From a virus: a stretch of DNA of 23,008 bases. The DNA is taken from IMG/VR virus record IMGVR_UViG_3300047548_000810, positions 1-23,008 of that record, one strand, 5' to 3'. A program made the position numbers and the translations under genes. Shown one piece after another: positions 15,505-21,999 of this stretch. A model generated the notes under the pieces. The model ran no database searches. It was not told where the DNA came from and saw only the letters and a program-made list of their open reading frames with translations. Numbering within the stretch: position 1 is the first letter of the stretch; every line of letters starts with the position of its first letter.

Positions 15505-15663
15505 TTACCCGATACCAATAGAATAACACATTGCAACGCTTCCGCTATTCACAAATCCATCGTAACTGTAACCGGTTCCTGCCTCTGGCTCATCTTTAAC
15601 TGCCAGGATAACAGTGCCGGAAGATTCAAACGTGGTAAAACCCTCTGGGATTGTTTCGCCCCC
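15505..15663 (-). pseudogene. Out-of-frame C-terminal part of the preceding beta-rich virion gene
   Basis: This frame ends at TAA 15505-15507 and reads G-E-T-I-P-E-G-F-T-T-F-E-S-S-G-T-V-I-L-A-V-K-D followed by G-T-G-Y-S-Y-D-G. The I-P-x-G-F-T-x-(F/L) phrase echoes the earlier half of the same protein (I-P-M-G-F-T-S-L), which supports its being the real C-terminus. The break falls at a run of five G on the minus strand (15659-15663). One extra G would join the halves exactly as S-T-G-G-E-T-I-P. Possible explanations are a true 1-base deletion, a homopolymer miscount, or a -1 slip with GGG re-pairing on GGG. The frame is open further upstream to 15723, but that part is the shadow of the main frame. 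Confidence 0.7.
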
Positions 15664-16076
15664 GTTGAATATCCAGCCGCAACGATCATGCTGTTGGTGT
15701 TCAGTCCTGTAAGCATTGCCCAAGAGCTGCCGTTGTTGACCATTGTCACAATAGTTGAGCTTGCTTGGTTTCTAGTAACAAGACACCCTACTGACAAAGC
15801 GGTAATTCCAATACTACCAGATTCACTGCCTGCTGCTGTAAGGGAAGCAATGTGGTAGTAGTTGCCGCCATTGTTGCCACTAGTAAGGCTTGTGAACCCC
15901 ATGGGTATTGAAAACGGCGTGTCTTTGGTAGCAAATACAATGACTAGATCGCCTGACTCAATGCCCGTTGGGTAGTTACCATCATTGCTGGTGCCCACGA
16001 CATTTGGGTTTGAGGTCGGACCTCCGCCGCCTGTTTTCTGTATCCCAGCAGTGCTTGTGCCAAGACCAATAAACAT
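15549..16076 (-). CDS. Beta-rich virion surface protein, apparent frameshift near its 3' end
   Basis: The main frame gives 175 residues from the ATG at 16076, which overlaps the upstream TAA as TAATG and has no clear RBS of its own, so coupling is likely. It is Gly/Ser/Thr/Asn-rich and beta-rich: S-G-D-L-V-I-V-F-A-T-K-D-T-P-F, I-P-M-G-F-T-S-L-T-S-G, V-G-C-L-V-T-R-N-Q-A and M-I-V-A-A-G-Y. After residue 137 the sequence turns Arg/Gln-rich and unlike the rest, while the natural continuation (I-P-E-G-F-T-T-F-E-S-S-G-T-V-I-L-A-V-K-D) lies in the -1 frame ending at 15505. The joined protein would be about 190 residues. It directly follows a spike-base-like gene, so a capsid-surface or spike role is plausible (inference). 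Confidence 0.7.
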   Translation of the reverse strand: MFIGLGTSTAGIQKTGGGGPTSNPNVVGTSNDGNYPTGIESGDLVIVFATKDTPFSIPMGFTSLTSGNNGGNYYHIASLTAAGSESGSIGITALSVGCLVTRNQASSTIVTMVNNGSSWAMLTGLNTNSMIVAAGYSTGAKQSQRVLPRLNLPALLSWQLKMSQRQEPVTVTMDL

Positions 16077-16333
16077 TAGTACAGCGCCACAATAAGGGTT
16101 GCTGACGTACCGTCGGCCATTACCTTAGAAACAAAAATAGGAAGCAAAGTACCGGCGGGAACGGTAAGAGAAACGGCAGCGGTATCATTGCAAGCAACAA
16201 TATTCACAGTGCCTGCACCGCCAACCCATAATCCTCGGCAGCCAGTAAGCACGGTGGTGTCACTTGGTGTAACACTGGAAAGCTTATACGCCGGAAACAT
16301 GGCGCCAGGGTTGCTTGGTGTAAAGTCTGGCAT
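16076..16333 (-). CDS. Spike base-like small virion protein (RcGTA Rcc01079 type)
   Basis: This 85-residue beta protein has the order P-A-Y-K-L-S-S-V-T-P-S-D, T-G-C-R-G-L-W-V-G-G-A-G-T-V-N-I-V, V-P-A-G-T-L-L-P-I-F-V-S-K-V, then G-T-S-A-T-L-I-V-A-L-Y at the very end. This matches the pattern of the spike base family named after Rcc01079 of the Rhodobacter capsulatus gene transfer agent: a T-P-S-D motif, R-G-L-x-V-G-x-x-G, a P-A-G-x-x-x-P-x-x-V-x-x-V segment and T-x-A-T-x-I-V-A-L. There it forms the base of head spikes. The ATG at 16333 has GGAGG 4 bases upstream and follows an intrinsic terminator. Its stop is fused as TAATG with the next gene, which encodes a possible surface partner. The family call is by memory of the motif pattern. 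Confidence 0.68.
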   Translation of the reverse strand: MPDFTPSNPGAMFPAYKLSSVTPSDTTVLTGCRGLWVGGAGTVNIVACNDTAAVSLTVPAGTLLPIFVSKVMADGTSATLIVALY

Positions 16334-16342
16334 AAGACCTCC

Positions 16343-16368
16343 AAAAGCGGGGGGATTGCTCCCCCCGT
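16343..16368 (-). terminator. Intrinsic terminator downstream of the 16374-16718 gene
   Basis: On the minus strand a 7-bp G/C stem (CGGGGGG with CCCCCCG, positions 16367-16361 and 16354-16348) closes a 6-base loop and is followed after one base by TTTT (16346-16343). It lies in the 40-base gap between the stop at 16374 and the ATG at 16333. The T-tract is short, so termination is probably partial, fitting read-through to the tail genes. Confidence 0.7.
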
Positions 16369-16373
16369 ACTAA

Positions 16374-16718
16374 CTAAGTCGCTTTAGTAAATTTGAGGAA
16401 GAAAAAAGACGTCCCGTTACTAATTACCAAATAGCAATTAGTATCTTCGTTGTTGTCTTTAACCACTCCAACAAACCCACTACCAACGGTGGAGGGGAAA
16501 CCGAATGACGTAGTTAATTCTGTTGCAGTAGGGACTGTAGAGCTAACGATGTCATTAACAGCCTGCTTGGTCCGTAAACCGGCGGCTGTAGCATTAACAA
16601 CACCAGTAACAGTAAGGCTTCCGCCTACTGTTGCAGCGCCTGATACAACACCATCTGCTACGGCATTAGCCAATTCTGGCGGCATACCGAGGCCAATAAG
16701 AGTAGTTGTGCTTGCCAT
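16374..16718 (-). CDS. Small conserved virion-associated protein
   Basis: The product is 114 residues from the ATG at 16718, chosen because AGAGG sits 4 bases upstream; a start ten codons earlier would lie inside the terminator hairpin. The N-terminus M-A-S-T-T-T-L-I-G-L-G-M-P-P-E-L-A leads to an Ala/Val/Thr-rich middle. The C-terminal part, F-G-F-P-S-T-V-G-S-G-F-V-G-V-V-K-D, then D-T-N-C-Y-L-V-I-S-N-G-T-S-F-F-F-L-K-F-T-K-A, is a pattern seen at the ends of many small phage structural proteins. It is beta-rich with no catalytic motif. It is isolated between two intrinsic terminators, so its expression may differ from neighbouring genes. A capsid-surface or fibre accessory role is possible but unproven. 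Confidence 0.68.
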   Translation of the reverse strand: MASTTTLIGLGMPPELANAVADGVVSGAATVGGSLTVTGVVNATAAGLRTKQAVNDIVSSTVPTATELTTSFGFPSTVGSGFVGVVKDNNEDTNCYLVISNGTSFFFLKFTKAT

Positions 16719-16728
16719 AAATCCTCTT

Positions 16729-16756
16729 AAAAAAGGGGAGCTGTACAAGCCTCCCC
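16729..16756 (-). terminator. Intrinsic terminator after the capsid-decoration gene
   Basis: Reading the minus strand, GGGGAG (16756-16751) pairs with CTCCCC (16740-16735) across a 10-base loop and is followed at once by six T (16734-16729). It begins 6 bases below the stop at 16763. This is a standard rho-independent terminator and would separate high capsid-gene transcription from downstream genes. Confidence 0.78.
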
Positions 16757-16762
16757 ATTAGT

Positions 16763-17248
16763 TTAGTTGACCTTAAGATGCGCTACGGAAAACAATTCAA
16801 CCGCCGCTGCTGGGGTCGTGCTTGCCACACCTACCACATACGAAACCTTGGTTGTAGAAGCATCGTCTGCAACGCCAGCTGTTGCCGTGGTGTTGAGGTT
16901 ATTCTTAGCAACATATCCTGCTGCTACTTTCCCCTTAATCCCACTGCCAGCGCCGCCGCCAGCCAATCCGCCAACCCATACCCAACCGTATTCGTTATCG
17001 GCAAAAGCAACCTGCGCTACTCCTACCAATAAACCCTGCGAACCTGCATTGGTCGTGGTAAGCATTGCAGCTTGACCGTCTGCTTCAATCTTTACAAAAG
17101 CAAACTGGTCGATTGCTCCATCTGCCTGCACGAACACGAACTCACCTTCTGGGCTTGAGCCAACCGACCCAAGCTTTGCAGGCAAGGGTAGTACACTTGC
17201 ATCAAAGGTTTTCTTATAATTTACACCAAACGATCCTGATTGTGACAT
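16763..17248 (-). CDS. Probable capsid decoration/stabilisation protein
   Basis: This 161-residue beta-rich, Gly/Ala/Val-rich protein directly follows the major capsid gene, the usual place for a head decoration protein. It has G-E-F-V-F-V-Q-A-D-G-A-I (36-47), F-V-K-I-E-A-D-G-Q-A-A-M-L, L-L-V-G-V-A-Q-V-A-F-A-D-N-E-Y-G-W-V-W-V-G-G and K-V-A-A-G-Y-V-A-K-N-N-L. The W-V-x-V-x-G and 'G-V-A-Q-V' phrases are like small head proteins of DUF2190 type, though I cannot assign that family firmly. The ATG at 17248 has GGAG 7 bases upstream. A strong intrinsic terminator follows its stop, which suggests that capsid and decoration genes form the most highly expressed segment. Confidence 0.7.
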   Translation of the reverse strand: MSQSGSFGVNYKKTFDASVLPLPAKLGSVGSSPEGEFVFVQADGAIDQFAFVKIEADGQAAMLTTTNAGSQGLLVGVAQVAFADNEYGWVWVGGLAGGGAGSGIKGKVAAGYVAKNNLNTTATAGVADDASTTKVSYVVGVASTTPAAAVELFSVAHLKVN

Positions 17249-17265
17249 GATAATCTCCTTCTATC

Positions 17266-18222
17266 TTACTGGTATATTACAGCCTGAAGAGCCGGAGCCG
17301 AACAACAGAGGTTTCCTTCAACGATCATCACGGTGAAGTAAGCATCCTGATCAGCAGGGCGCACCATTTCCGGAGCCAGCGGCTTAAAGTCACGGTCACG
17401 GATGAGGTCAAGCGACCAATACTTGGTGTTCAACAATCGAATGGAGTTAGTCTCAAGCACGCTTGAACCGTATCCACCATCGAAGATGAAATCGCATCCA
17501 TCATAATTCATTGCCCGAAATCCAGCCGATGCCTTCTTTACAGGGAGGGCAATGCGCTGAATCGCGGTGAGCGAGCTATGGAGGAACTTCCAAGCAGTGC
17601 GGTCACACAGAGCCAGGTCTGGCATTTCGCTTCCCCGGGTTACCTGAGTAAGCGCATCCGTTACCTGCTCCTGTACGTTGGCAGCGGTAAGTGTTACGTT
17701 TACAGCCAGGTTGCGAGCAAAGCTGTTTGATGCGCGGTCAATCTTTCCGTAGGTACCGCTTGAAGGAGAGGTACTAACGGCTTTCTTGATTCCGTCAAAC
17801 TCCATGCCGCCTGAACCAGTACCATCGCCACGAAGCGCAGCAGATACTACGTTCTTTAACCGAGTCATTGCTGCATCCATTTTAAGGGATACAACATCAA
17901 TCAGCTGGGCCTTATCACGGTTAGCAGCCTTTTCACGTCCGCTGATGCTTACAGGCTCATAGCAGCTTTTGATGGAAAAGATAAAGGCCGTGAGGTCATC
18001 AATCGAATCCAGGTCAAATGCTGAATAGCCAGAATACCAGCCACCGACGGCGCTGTCGTTGTACATTACCGGCTTTCGCAGTTCATACCCACCGGGGACA
18101 CGGCGAACGAGTCCCTGCGACTTAAGTGCCGCTGAGAGCGGGTTGTGATGAAGAACCAGGTCTGCAATCTCGTCTGACTGGTCCCATAGGGTAGTTACCA
18201 ATGCTTCTTCTATGTTTGCCAT
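17266..18222 (-). CDS. Major capsid protein
   Basis: This 318-residue protein lies directly after the scaffold gene and before the decoration gene, the canonical capsid slot. Its N-terminal A-L-V-T-T-L-W-D-Q-S-D-E-I-A-D-L, then N-P-L-S-A-A-L, V-R-R-V-P-G-G-Y-E-L-R-K-P-V, and W-Y-S-G-Y-S-A-F-D-L, are features of a phage major capsid group expected to adopt the HK97 fold. The central part has D-A-A-M-T-R-L-K-N-V-V-S-A-A-L-R-G-D-G, and the C-terminal part D-G-C-D-F-I-F-D-G-G-Y, L-L-N-T-K-Y-W-S-L-D-L-I-R-D-R-D-F and a beta-rich end. No protease is seen nearby, and a separate scaffold is present. The ATG at 18222 has GAGGT 5 bases upstream. The capsid assignment is firm; the subfamily is not. Confidence 0.88.
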   Translation of the reverse strand: MANIEEALVTTLWDQSDEIADLVLHHNPLSAALKSQGLVRRVPGGYELRKPVMYNDSAVGGWYSGYSAFDLDSIDDLTAFIFSIKSCYEPVSISGREKAANRDKAQLIDVVSLKMDAAMTRLKNVVSAALRGDGTGSGGMEFDGIKKAVSTSPSSGTYGKIDRASNSFARNLAVNVTLTAANVQEQVTDALTQVTRGSEMPDLALCDRTAWKFLHSSLTAIQRIALPVKKASAGFRAMNYDGCDFIFDGGYGSSVLETNSIRLLNTKYWSLDLIRDRDFKPLAPEMVRPADQDAYFTVMIVEGNLCCSAPALQAVIYQ

Positions 18223-18257
18223 TTTTTACCTCAATGAATGTTTTTATGTACGAAGAC

Positions 18258-19271
18258 CTAATCGCCAACAAGGCGACGCTCTAGGTTTTCTTTGAATGAG
18301 AGTCCTTTAACTCTGGGAGTCCCCGTTCCCGGAGAGCCAGATATGGAACGTGCAGCAGCCTTCGCCTTTTCAGCGACCTGTTGCTGTTGTTGTACCCTTG
18401 AACCAGCGGCCATTTTTTGAACGAGGCCGGAATAGTTAGGGTTCCCGTGTATCACATAGTTGTAGGCGGTTTCCAGGATCTCTTGCTGAGAGCTGTACTT
18501 GCCAGTGGCACCAAGTGCCTGAACTATGGGGATCATATCAGATTCAATTTGTGAACCTGTTTCAGGATCCATAAACACGGGCTTGCTAGCCTTAAACGAT
18601 TGTACAAGCATTTCATTATATTGTGCAACAGCATTTTGCCGATGCTCGTCCATAGCTGATTGTAGACGCTCATCTGCTATACGTTCGGCCTCTTCCCGGG
18701 TAAGATACTGGCTAGTATCCACGGGAGTCGCCTGCATAAGCTGGCCGCCTGGAGCTTGTTGCTGAAGAAGGTCTTGGGGCGTTAATCCATAGGTTTCTAG
18801 CCATTCCTTAGCGGCGTTAATTGGGTCCGTGCTGATTGCCCGGTCCCATTCAATGGCTCTCCGTGCCACATCGTAAATATTCAAATTGCGTTTGACATAT
18901 TCAGGTTCGTAGCGCTTTACCACATCCACCAACGGATTAACAACCTTTCGAGCGTCTTCAATCTCTTGTTGACGGCGTTGGTAATCGGCTCTCGTTTCGT
19001 AGGAGCGTCGGTTGACGTACTGTTGCAGGATGTAAGCGTTTTGGGGTGTTGGGTTAAGGAAGGCGTCTCTCTCTTCCTGCCGCATATCGGCTGGCGGAAC
19101 GAGCAGCGGTTGCGGTGCCGATGTCTCCAATGTAGTAGCTGTAATCTCGTTGGTTGGCGTCTCATACTGACTTTCCACCTCCGTATCTTGTGGCATGTTG
19201 CGATTAAGAGCCTCCTTAAAAGACTCTACTGCGTTGGTTTCTTGTGTGTCTTGGGTTTCGTTATCTTGCAT
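18258..19271 (-). CDS. Scaffolding protein
   Basis: This is a 337-residue acidic, Gln/Glu-rich, mostly helical protein immediately upstream of the capsid gene, where podovirus scaffolds lie. A disordered N-terminus (residues 1-60, Glu/Thr-rich) is followed by helices with Y-V-N-R-R-S-Y-E-T-R-A-D-Y-Q-R-R, then A-R-R-A-I-E-W-D-R-A-I-S-T-D-P and A-A-K-E-W-L-E-T-Y-G-L-T-P-Q-D-L. The C-terminus, A-A-R-S-I-S-G-S-P-G-T-G-T-P-R-V then L-E-R-R-L, is a recurring end in phage scaffolds and probably the capsid-binding tail. The ATG at 19271 has GGAG 8 bases upstream and overlaps the preceding gene by 11 bases. Such proteins guide procapsid assembly and then leave or are degraded. Confidence 0.82.
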   Translation of the reverse strand: MQDNETQDTQETNAVESFKEALNRNMPQDTEVESQYETPTNEITATTLETSAPQPLLVPPADMRQEERDAFLNPTPQNAYILQQYVNRRSYETRADYQRRQQEIEDARKVVNPLVDVVKRYEPEYVKRNLNIYDVARRAIEWDRAISTDPINAAKEWLETYGLTPQDLLQQQAPGGQLMQATPVDTSQYLTREEAERIADERLQSAMDEHRQNAVAQYNEMLVQSFKASKPVFMDPETGSQIESDMIPIVQALGATGKYSSQQEILETAYNYVIHGNPNYSGLVQKMAAGSRVQQQQQVAEKAKAAARSISGSPGTGTPRVKGLSFKENLERRLVGD

Positions 19272-19578
19272 TGTGGCGCTCCAAAGTTGCTTGAATTAGT
19301 TTGTCGATGGCCTTCTTCTGTTCCCGCTGTTGCTCCTTTTCAGGGTTGTAGCCTTTTTCATAGGCATCCCCAATTTCAACCGCACCTGCGGCTTTGTAGG
19401 CTTTTCGTAAAGCGCTTTTGCTGGTGTATATCTCTTTGGAGTTGAGCGGGTTTCGCGTAGGTGGCATCTCATCTGTTGTGTAGTAGTTGCGAGCCATCTT
19501 TGTTGTATCGCGTTCTATTTCATCGATTGGTACCACCTTCTTTTTTTTGGGACACCAACCAAGCACTATTCTGGCCAT
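19261..19578 (-). CDS. Small conserved phage head-cluster protein
   Basis: This is a 105-residue basic protein. The N-terminus, R-I-V-L-G-W-C-P-K-K-K-K-V-V-P, has only a single Cys, so a zinc ribbon is unlikely. The middle has Y-T-S-K-S-A-L-R-K-A-Y-K-A-A-G-A-V-E-I-G-D-A-Y-E-K-G-Y (about 51-77), a motif block that recurs in small proteins encoded next to phage portal and scaffold genes. The C-terminus is a charged helix. The ATG at 19578 has an excellent GGAGG 7 bases upstream and follows the previous stop by one base; its end overlaps the scaffold start by 11 bases. The function is unknown; position suggests a head assembly or minor structural role. Confidence 0.75.
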   Translation of the reverse strand: MARIVLGWCPKKKKVVPIDEIERDTTKMARNYYTTDEMPPTRNPLNSKEIYTSKSALRKAYKAAGAVEIGDAYEKGYNPEKEQQREQKKAIDKLIQATLERHNAR

Positions 19579-19579
19579 T

Positions 19580-21268
19580 TTAATCCTCCATTGCTGCCAT
19601 GAGGAGCAGCGTTTTTAGCCGTTTGTTTCGTACCTGGCGCGCCTCATACGCGACCAGTGCTTGCTGTACATCGGTTTGTTGTTCTGCGGTAAAAGACAAA
19701 ATCGGAGCCTCTTCCTGGGTTTCTTCAATTACCGCAGCCGCAGCTTGAGCTTGAGCTTCTTCTTCTAGCCGTCTTTGTTCTTCAAGTTGGCGGGCGCGTA
19801 GGATTTGCGCTGCAACATTTTCCTCTTCTAACTGCTCTCTGATGCTTTGGCGGCGCTTGCGCGATTTGCCCGGCAAAACGTCACGGGTATCCGTTGACTG
19901 GCCGCTAATATCAGGCTGACGGACTACAGTATTTGGTCCAATGACGTTTAAGCTAATGATTTGAAGCATCAGCTCAACGGCGGGATTGTAAACAACAGTT
20001 GCGCTTGGGATAGCCGGTAAAGTGATGTTTACGGCACCAATGACAACCGTAGGCTCATGTATCGTAGTTGTGGCGGCAATGAGAGGCGCTGCAATATCAA
20101 CGGGTCCAGCAGTAATTTGTGGCCCGTTAATCGTTGTATCTGCTGGTATTGCATCAAGAACAATGCCAGTCCCAAGTGTAATAACCGGACCATTGACCGA
20201 CGTTGTTGCAGCTATTTCTGGCGCGCTAATGTTTACAGCGCCTGGAGCTACTGTCGGGCCATAAACGGTTGTAGTTGCTGAAATAGCATTAAGTGCTACG
20301 CTGACTGAAGTATTAAGCTGCGGCTGATAAACTGTAGTAGTGGCAGCAATGAGAGGCGCTGCAATATTAACTGCCCCGACACTAATACTAGGCTGGTGAA
20401 CCGTAGTAGTTGCTGCAATGACTGGCAGAACAATGTTAATTGGTAAAGCAGTAACAGTTGGTTCGTAAACAGTGGTAGTTGCTGCAATGTTAGACAGGCT
20501 AATGTCTAAAGGCCCGGGAGTAATGCTTGGCTGATAAACTGTGGTAGCGGCACTAATTACGTCGAGCGTGATAGACTGGGCGGAGGCGCCTTCTGGAGCA
20601 AAATAAATAGGTTGGGGATAATAAATGCTTGGGTGATCTTCGTAGGTTGGCGTACCTACAGAGGTCATGTTGCGGCCACCACTACTGAAGTCGTTACCCG
20701 AATTGCCAAAAAATCCGCCTAGCGGATAATATGTTAAAATACTTGCGGGGCGAATTGATAAAGGGTGTGCGCCGTTAGCTAGGGCGGTAATTTCACCTTG
20801 GGTTAGTTGAACCGTCCAAATGCATAATTCAGCAATATTACCATTAAAATAAACGGCTGGCGTGGTGGTTCCCCCATATCGACAACCAATGTTTGTTCTA
20901 TTTCGTGATCCGACTGTTGGTGCAGGACTGGTTGTCGTATTTATCCCCGCAGCATTTAGATAAATTGTGCGGTCTGAGTTGCTTGCAAAATAGGCAGCGC
21001 CATGCTGCCACCCAGTTGTAATAGAGTTAGTAGAGGCAGCGGTGTACAAAACACCGCCAGTATCAACAGTGGCACATTTTAACTTAGAATCAGTGTCAAT
21101 GTAAAAACTATGACGCGATTGTCCAGTTGTACTACTTTCTGACCAAATTACCTGTGCTGTTGTTGTGCTATTTGTTTTGAACCATGCACTAATAGTAAGA
21201 GGAAACGACGCACCAACAGTGGCGGTACGTTCAAGATATTGCGTTGTTCCATTAAGGTTAATGGCCAC
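19580..21268 (-). CDS. LamG-like domain protein with ten tandem repeats and C-terminal coiled coil
   Basis: The product is 562 residues from a GTG at 21268 (AGGA about 9 bases upstream). Residues 1-185 form a laminin-G/concanavalin A-like jelly roll: L-N-G-T-T-Q-Y-L-E, F-T-I-S-x-W-F style strand P-L-T-I-S-A-W-F-K-T, G-W-Q-H-G-A-A-Y-F, F-N-G-N-I-A-E-L-C-I-W and L-T-Q-G-E-I-T-A-L. Residues about 232-456 are ten copies of a 22-23-residue unit with consensus V-x-I-x-x-P-x-I-A-A-T-T-T-V-Y-x-P-x-(V/I). After a Lys/Arg stretch, residues 470-520 are a Glu/Gln/Arg-rich coiled coil. The layout resembles a fibre: ligand-binding head, repeat shaft, oligomerising end. It sits in the head cluster between portal-side genes and the scaffold, which is unusual for a tail fibre. 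A capsid-attached adhesin is the favoured but unproven role. Confidence 0.8.
   Translation of the reverse strand: MAINLNGTTQYLERTATVGASFPLTISAWFKTNSTTTAQVIWSESSTTGQSRHSFYIDTDSKLKCATVDTGGVLYTAASTNSITTGWQHGAAYFASNSDRTIYLNAAGINTTTSPAPTVGSRNRTNIGCRYGGTTTPAVYFNGNIAELCIWTVQLTQGEITALANGAHPLSIRPASILTYYPLGGFFGNSGNDFSSGGRNMTSVGTPTYEDHPSIYYPQPIYFAPEGASAQSITLDVISAATTVYQPSITPGPLDISLSNIAATTTVYEPTVTALPINIVLPVIAATTTVHQPSISVGAVNIAAPLIAATTTVYQPQLNTSVSVALNAISATTTVYGPTVAPGAVNISAPEIAATTSVNGPVITLGTGIVLDAIPADTTINGPQITAGPVDIAAPLIAATTTIHEPTVVIGAVNITLPAIPSATVVYNPAVELMLQIISLNVIGPNTVVRQPDISGQSTDTRDVLPGKSRKRRQSIREQLEEENVAAQILRARQLEEQRRLEEEAQAQAAAAVIEETQEEAPILSFTAEQQTDVQQALVAYEARQVRNKRLKTLLLMAAMED
19901..20575 (-). repeat. 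Ten tandem 66/69-bp coding repeats (22-23 residues each)
   Basis: The V-(Y/H/N)-x-P phrase falls at residues 244, 267, 290, 313, 335, 358, 380, 403, 426 and 449, so spacing is 23 residues except two gaps of 22. Most units share I-A-A-T-T-T-V before it. Most DNA copies have diverged, but a 22-base stretch is identical at 20076-20097 and 20346-20367, exactly 270 bases (four units) apart. That suggests more recent copying between units 4 and 8. Confidence 0.85.
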
Positions 21269-21271
21269 AGT

Positions 21272-21778
21272 TTAGGTTTCCTGAATAACAATGTAATGTA
21301 ATTGCGAATCGACTGTTAGTGTATCCGAACCACTTGCAGCATTCCTTTGAATACGTAAAACAAACATATCACCAGCTACCACAGAATCCATATCTGCGCC
21401 GTTAGTAAACGTTATTGTTGAATATTTGACTTCACCTGCTACGTTGGCTGTTGTAGCCGTTGTGGAATTGTAGTCATAGGTGTGAGATACATCTACATCT
21501 TCTGCGTCATCGGCTACACGGCGAAATGCAGCTTGCCAAACACAAGCATTGGTTGTTGCATCAGCTGACCATTTTATTTGAACCGTTATACCACCGCCAG
21601 CATACGCTCCTGTCATTTGCCCGTAAAAGTCTAAATGCTCCGCTGTTCCAGGGTCAAACAACCACACAGGAAAGTTTTCGGCAGGGCTACTTCCACCTGC
21701 TCGTCGGCTTGGTGTTGCATATGTCGTAGCCGGAGGTATTACCTGATAAATCAATCCAACGACCTGACCTGAAGCCAT
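21272..21778 (-). CDS. Beta-rich virion protein, conserved in environmental phages
   Basis: This 168-residue protein is nearly all beta. Visible phrases are P-A-E-N-F-P-V-W-L-F-D-P-G-T-A-E-H-L-D-F-Y-G (about 33-54), Y-A-G-G-G-I-T-V-Q-I-K-W-S-A, A-F-R-R-V-A-D-D-A-E-D-V-D, G-E-V-K-Y-S-T-I-T-F-T-N-G-A-D-M-D-S-V and G-D-M-F-V-L-R-I-Q-R-N-A. The same order of motifs is familiar from uncharacterised structural proteins of aquatic and environmental phages, probably a jelly-roll fold. The ATG at 21778 is one base from the upstream TAA, with AAGGGA upstream. It directly precedes the LamG repeat protein and may be its partner on the virion surface; that pairing is inference. No catalytic residues are evident. 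Confidence 0.72.
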   Translation of the reverse strand: MASGQVVGLIYQVIPPATTYATPSRRAGGSSPAENFPVWLFDPGTAEHLDFYGQMTGAYAGGGITVQIKWSADATTNACVWQAAFRRVADDAEDVDVSHTYDYNSTTATTANVAGEVKYSTITFTNGADMDSVVAGDMFVLRIQRNAASGSDTLTVDSQLHYIVIQET

Positions 21779-21779
21779 A

Positions 21780-21995
21780 TTATTCTTCCCTTATGTAGCC
21801 TTGTTCAATATCAATCCGACGGCGTTCTTCATCGGTTGGCCTACGCACTACATCGTTATCAATAATCCAATAATAGCATGGAAGATCCGCAACACTTGAG
21901 ATATCGGGGTCAATCAGCCATTCAGCTAAGTCAATTTCATTAGGAGATACCGAAATGCGGTAATCCTTAGTGATACGATGCAGTACGTTAGGCAT
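21780..21995 (-). CDS. Small phage structural protein
   Basis: The product is 71 residues from the ATG at 21995, which lies 4 bases below the TAG of the upstream gene (22000-22002). The longer open frame back to 22145 was rejected because it overlaps a clear gene and its added residues look like noise. The motif D-L-P-C-Y-Y-W-I-I-D-N-D-V-V-R-R-P-T-D-E-E-R, with L-I-D-P-D-I-S upstream, matches a common small phage virion protein pattern (N-P-D-x-S, P-x-Y-W-x-x-x-G-D-x-V-x-x-M-x-x-x-E-x). No Shine-Dalgarno is clear, so it is probably translated by coupling with the preceding gene. The function is unknown. Confidence 0.65.
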   Translation of the reverse strand: MPNVLHRITKDYRISVSPNEIDLAEWLIDPDISSVADLPCYYWIIDNDVVRRPTDEERRRIDIEQGYIREE

Positions 21996-21999
21996 ACAA

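Noticed and set aside
15500-15510. Small hairpin (GGGT/ACCC) at the end of the frame-broken beta gene
   Set aside because: Only a 4-bp stem overlapping the stop codon and no T-tract, so not called a terminator.
15259-15858. 199-codon plus-strand open frame
   Set aside because: Antisense to the HhH-like gene and the frame-broken beta gene; translation shows no family signal.
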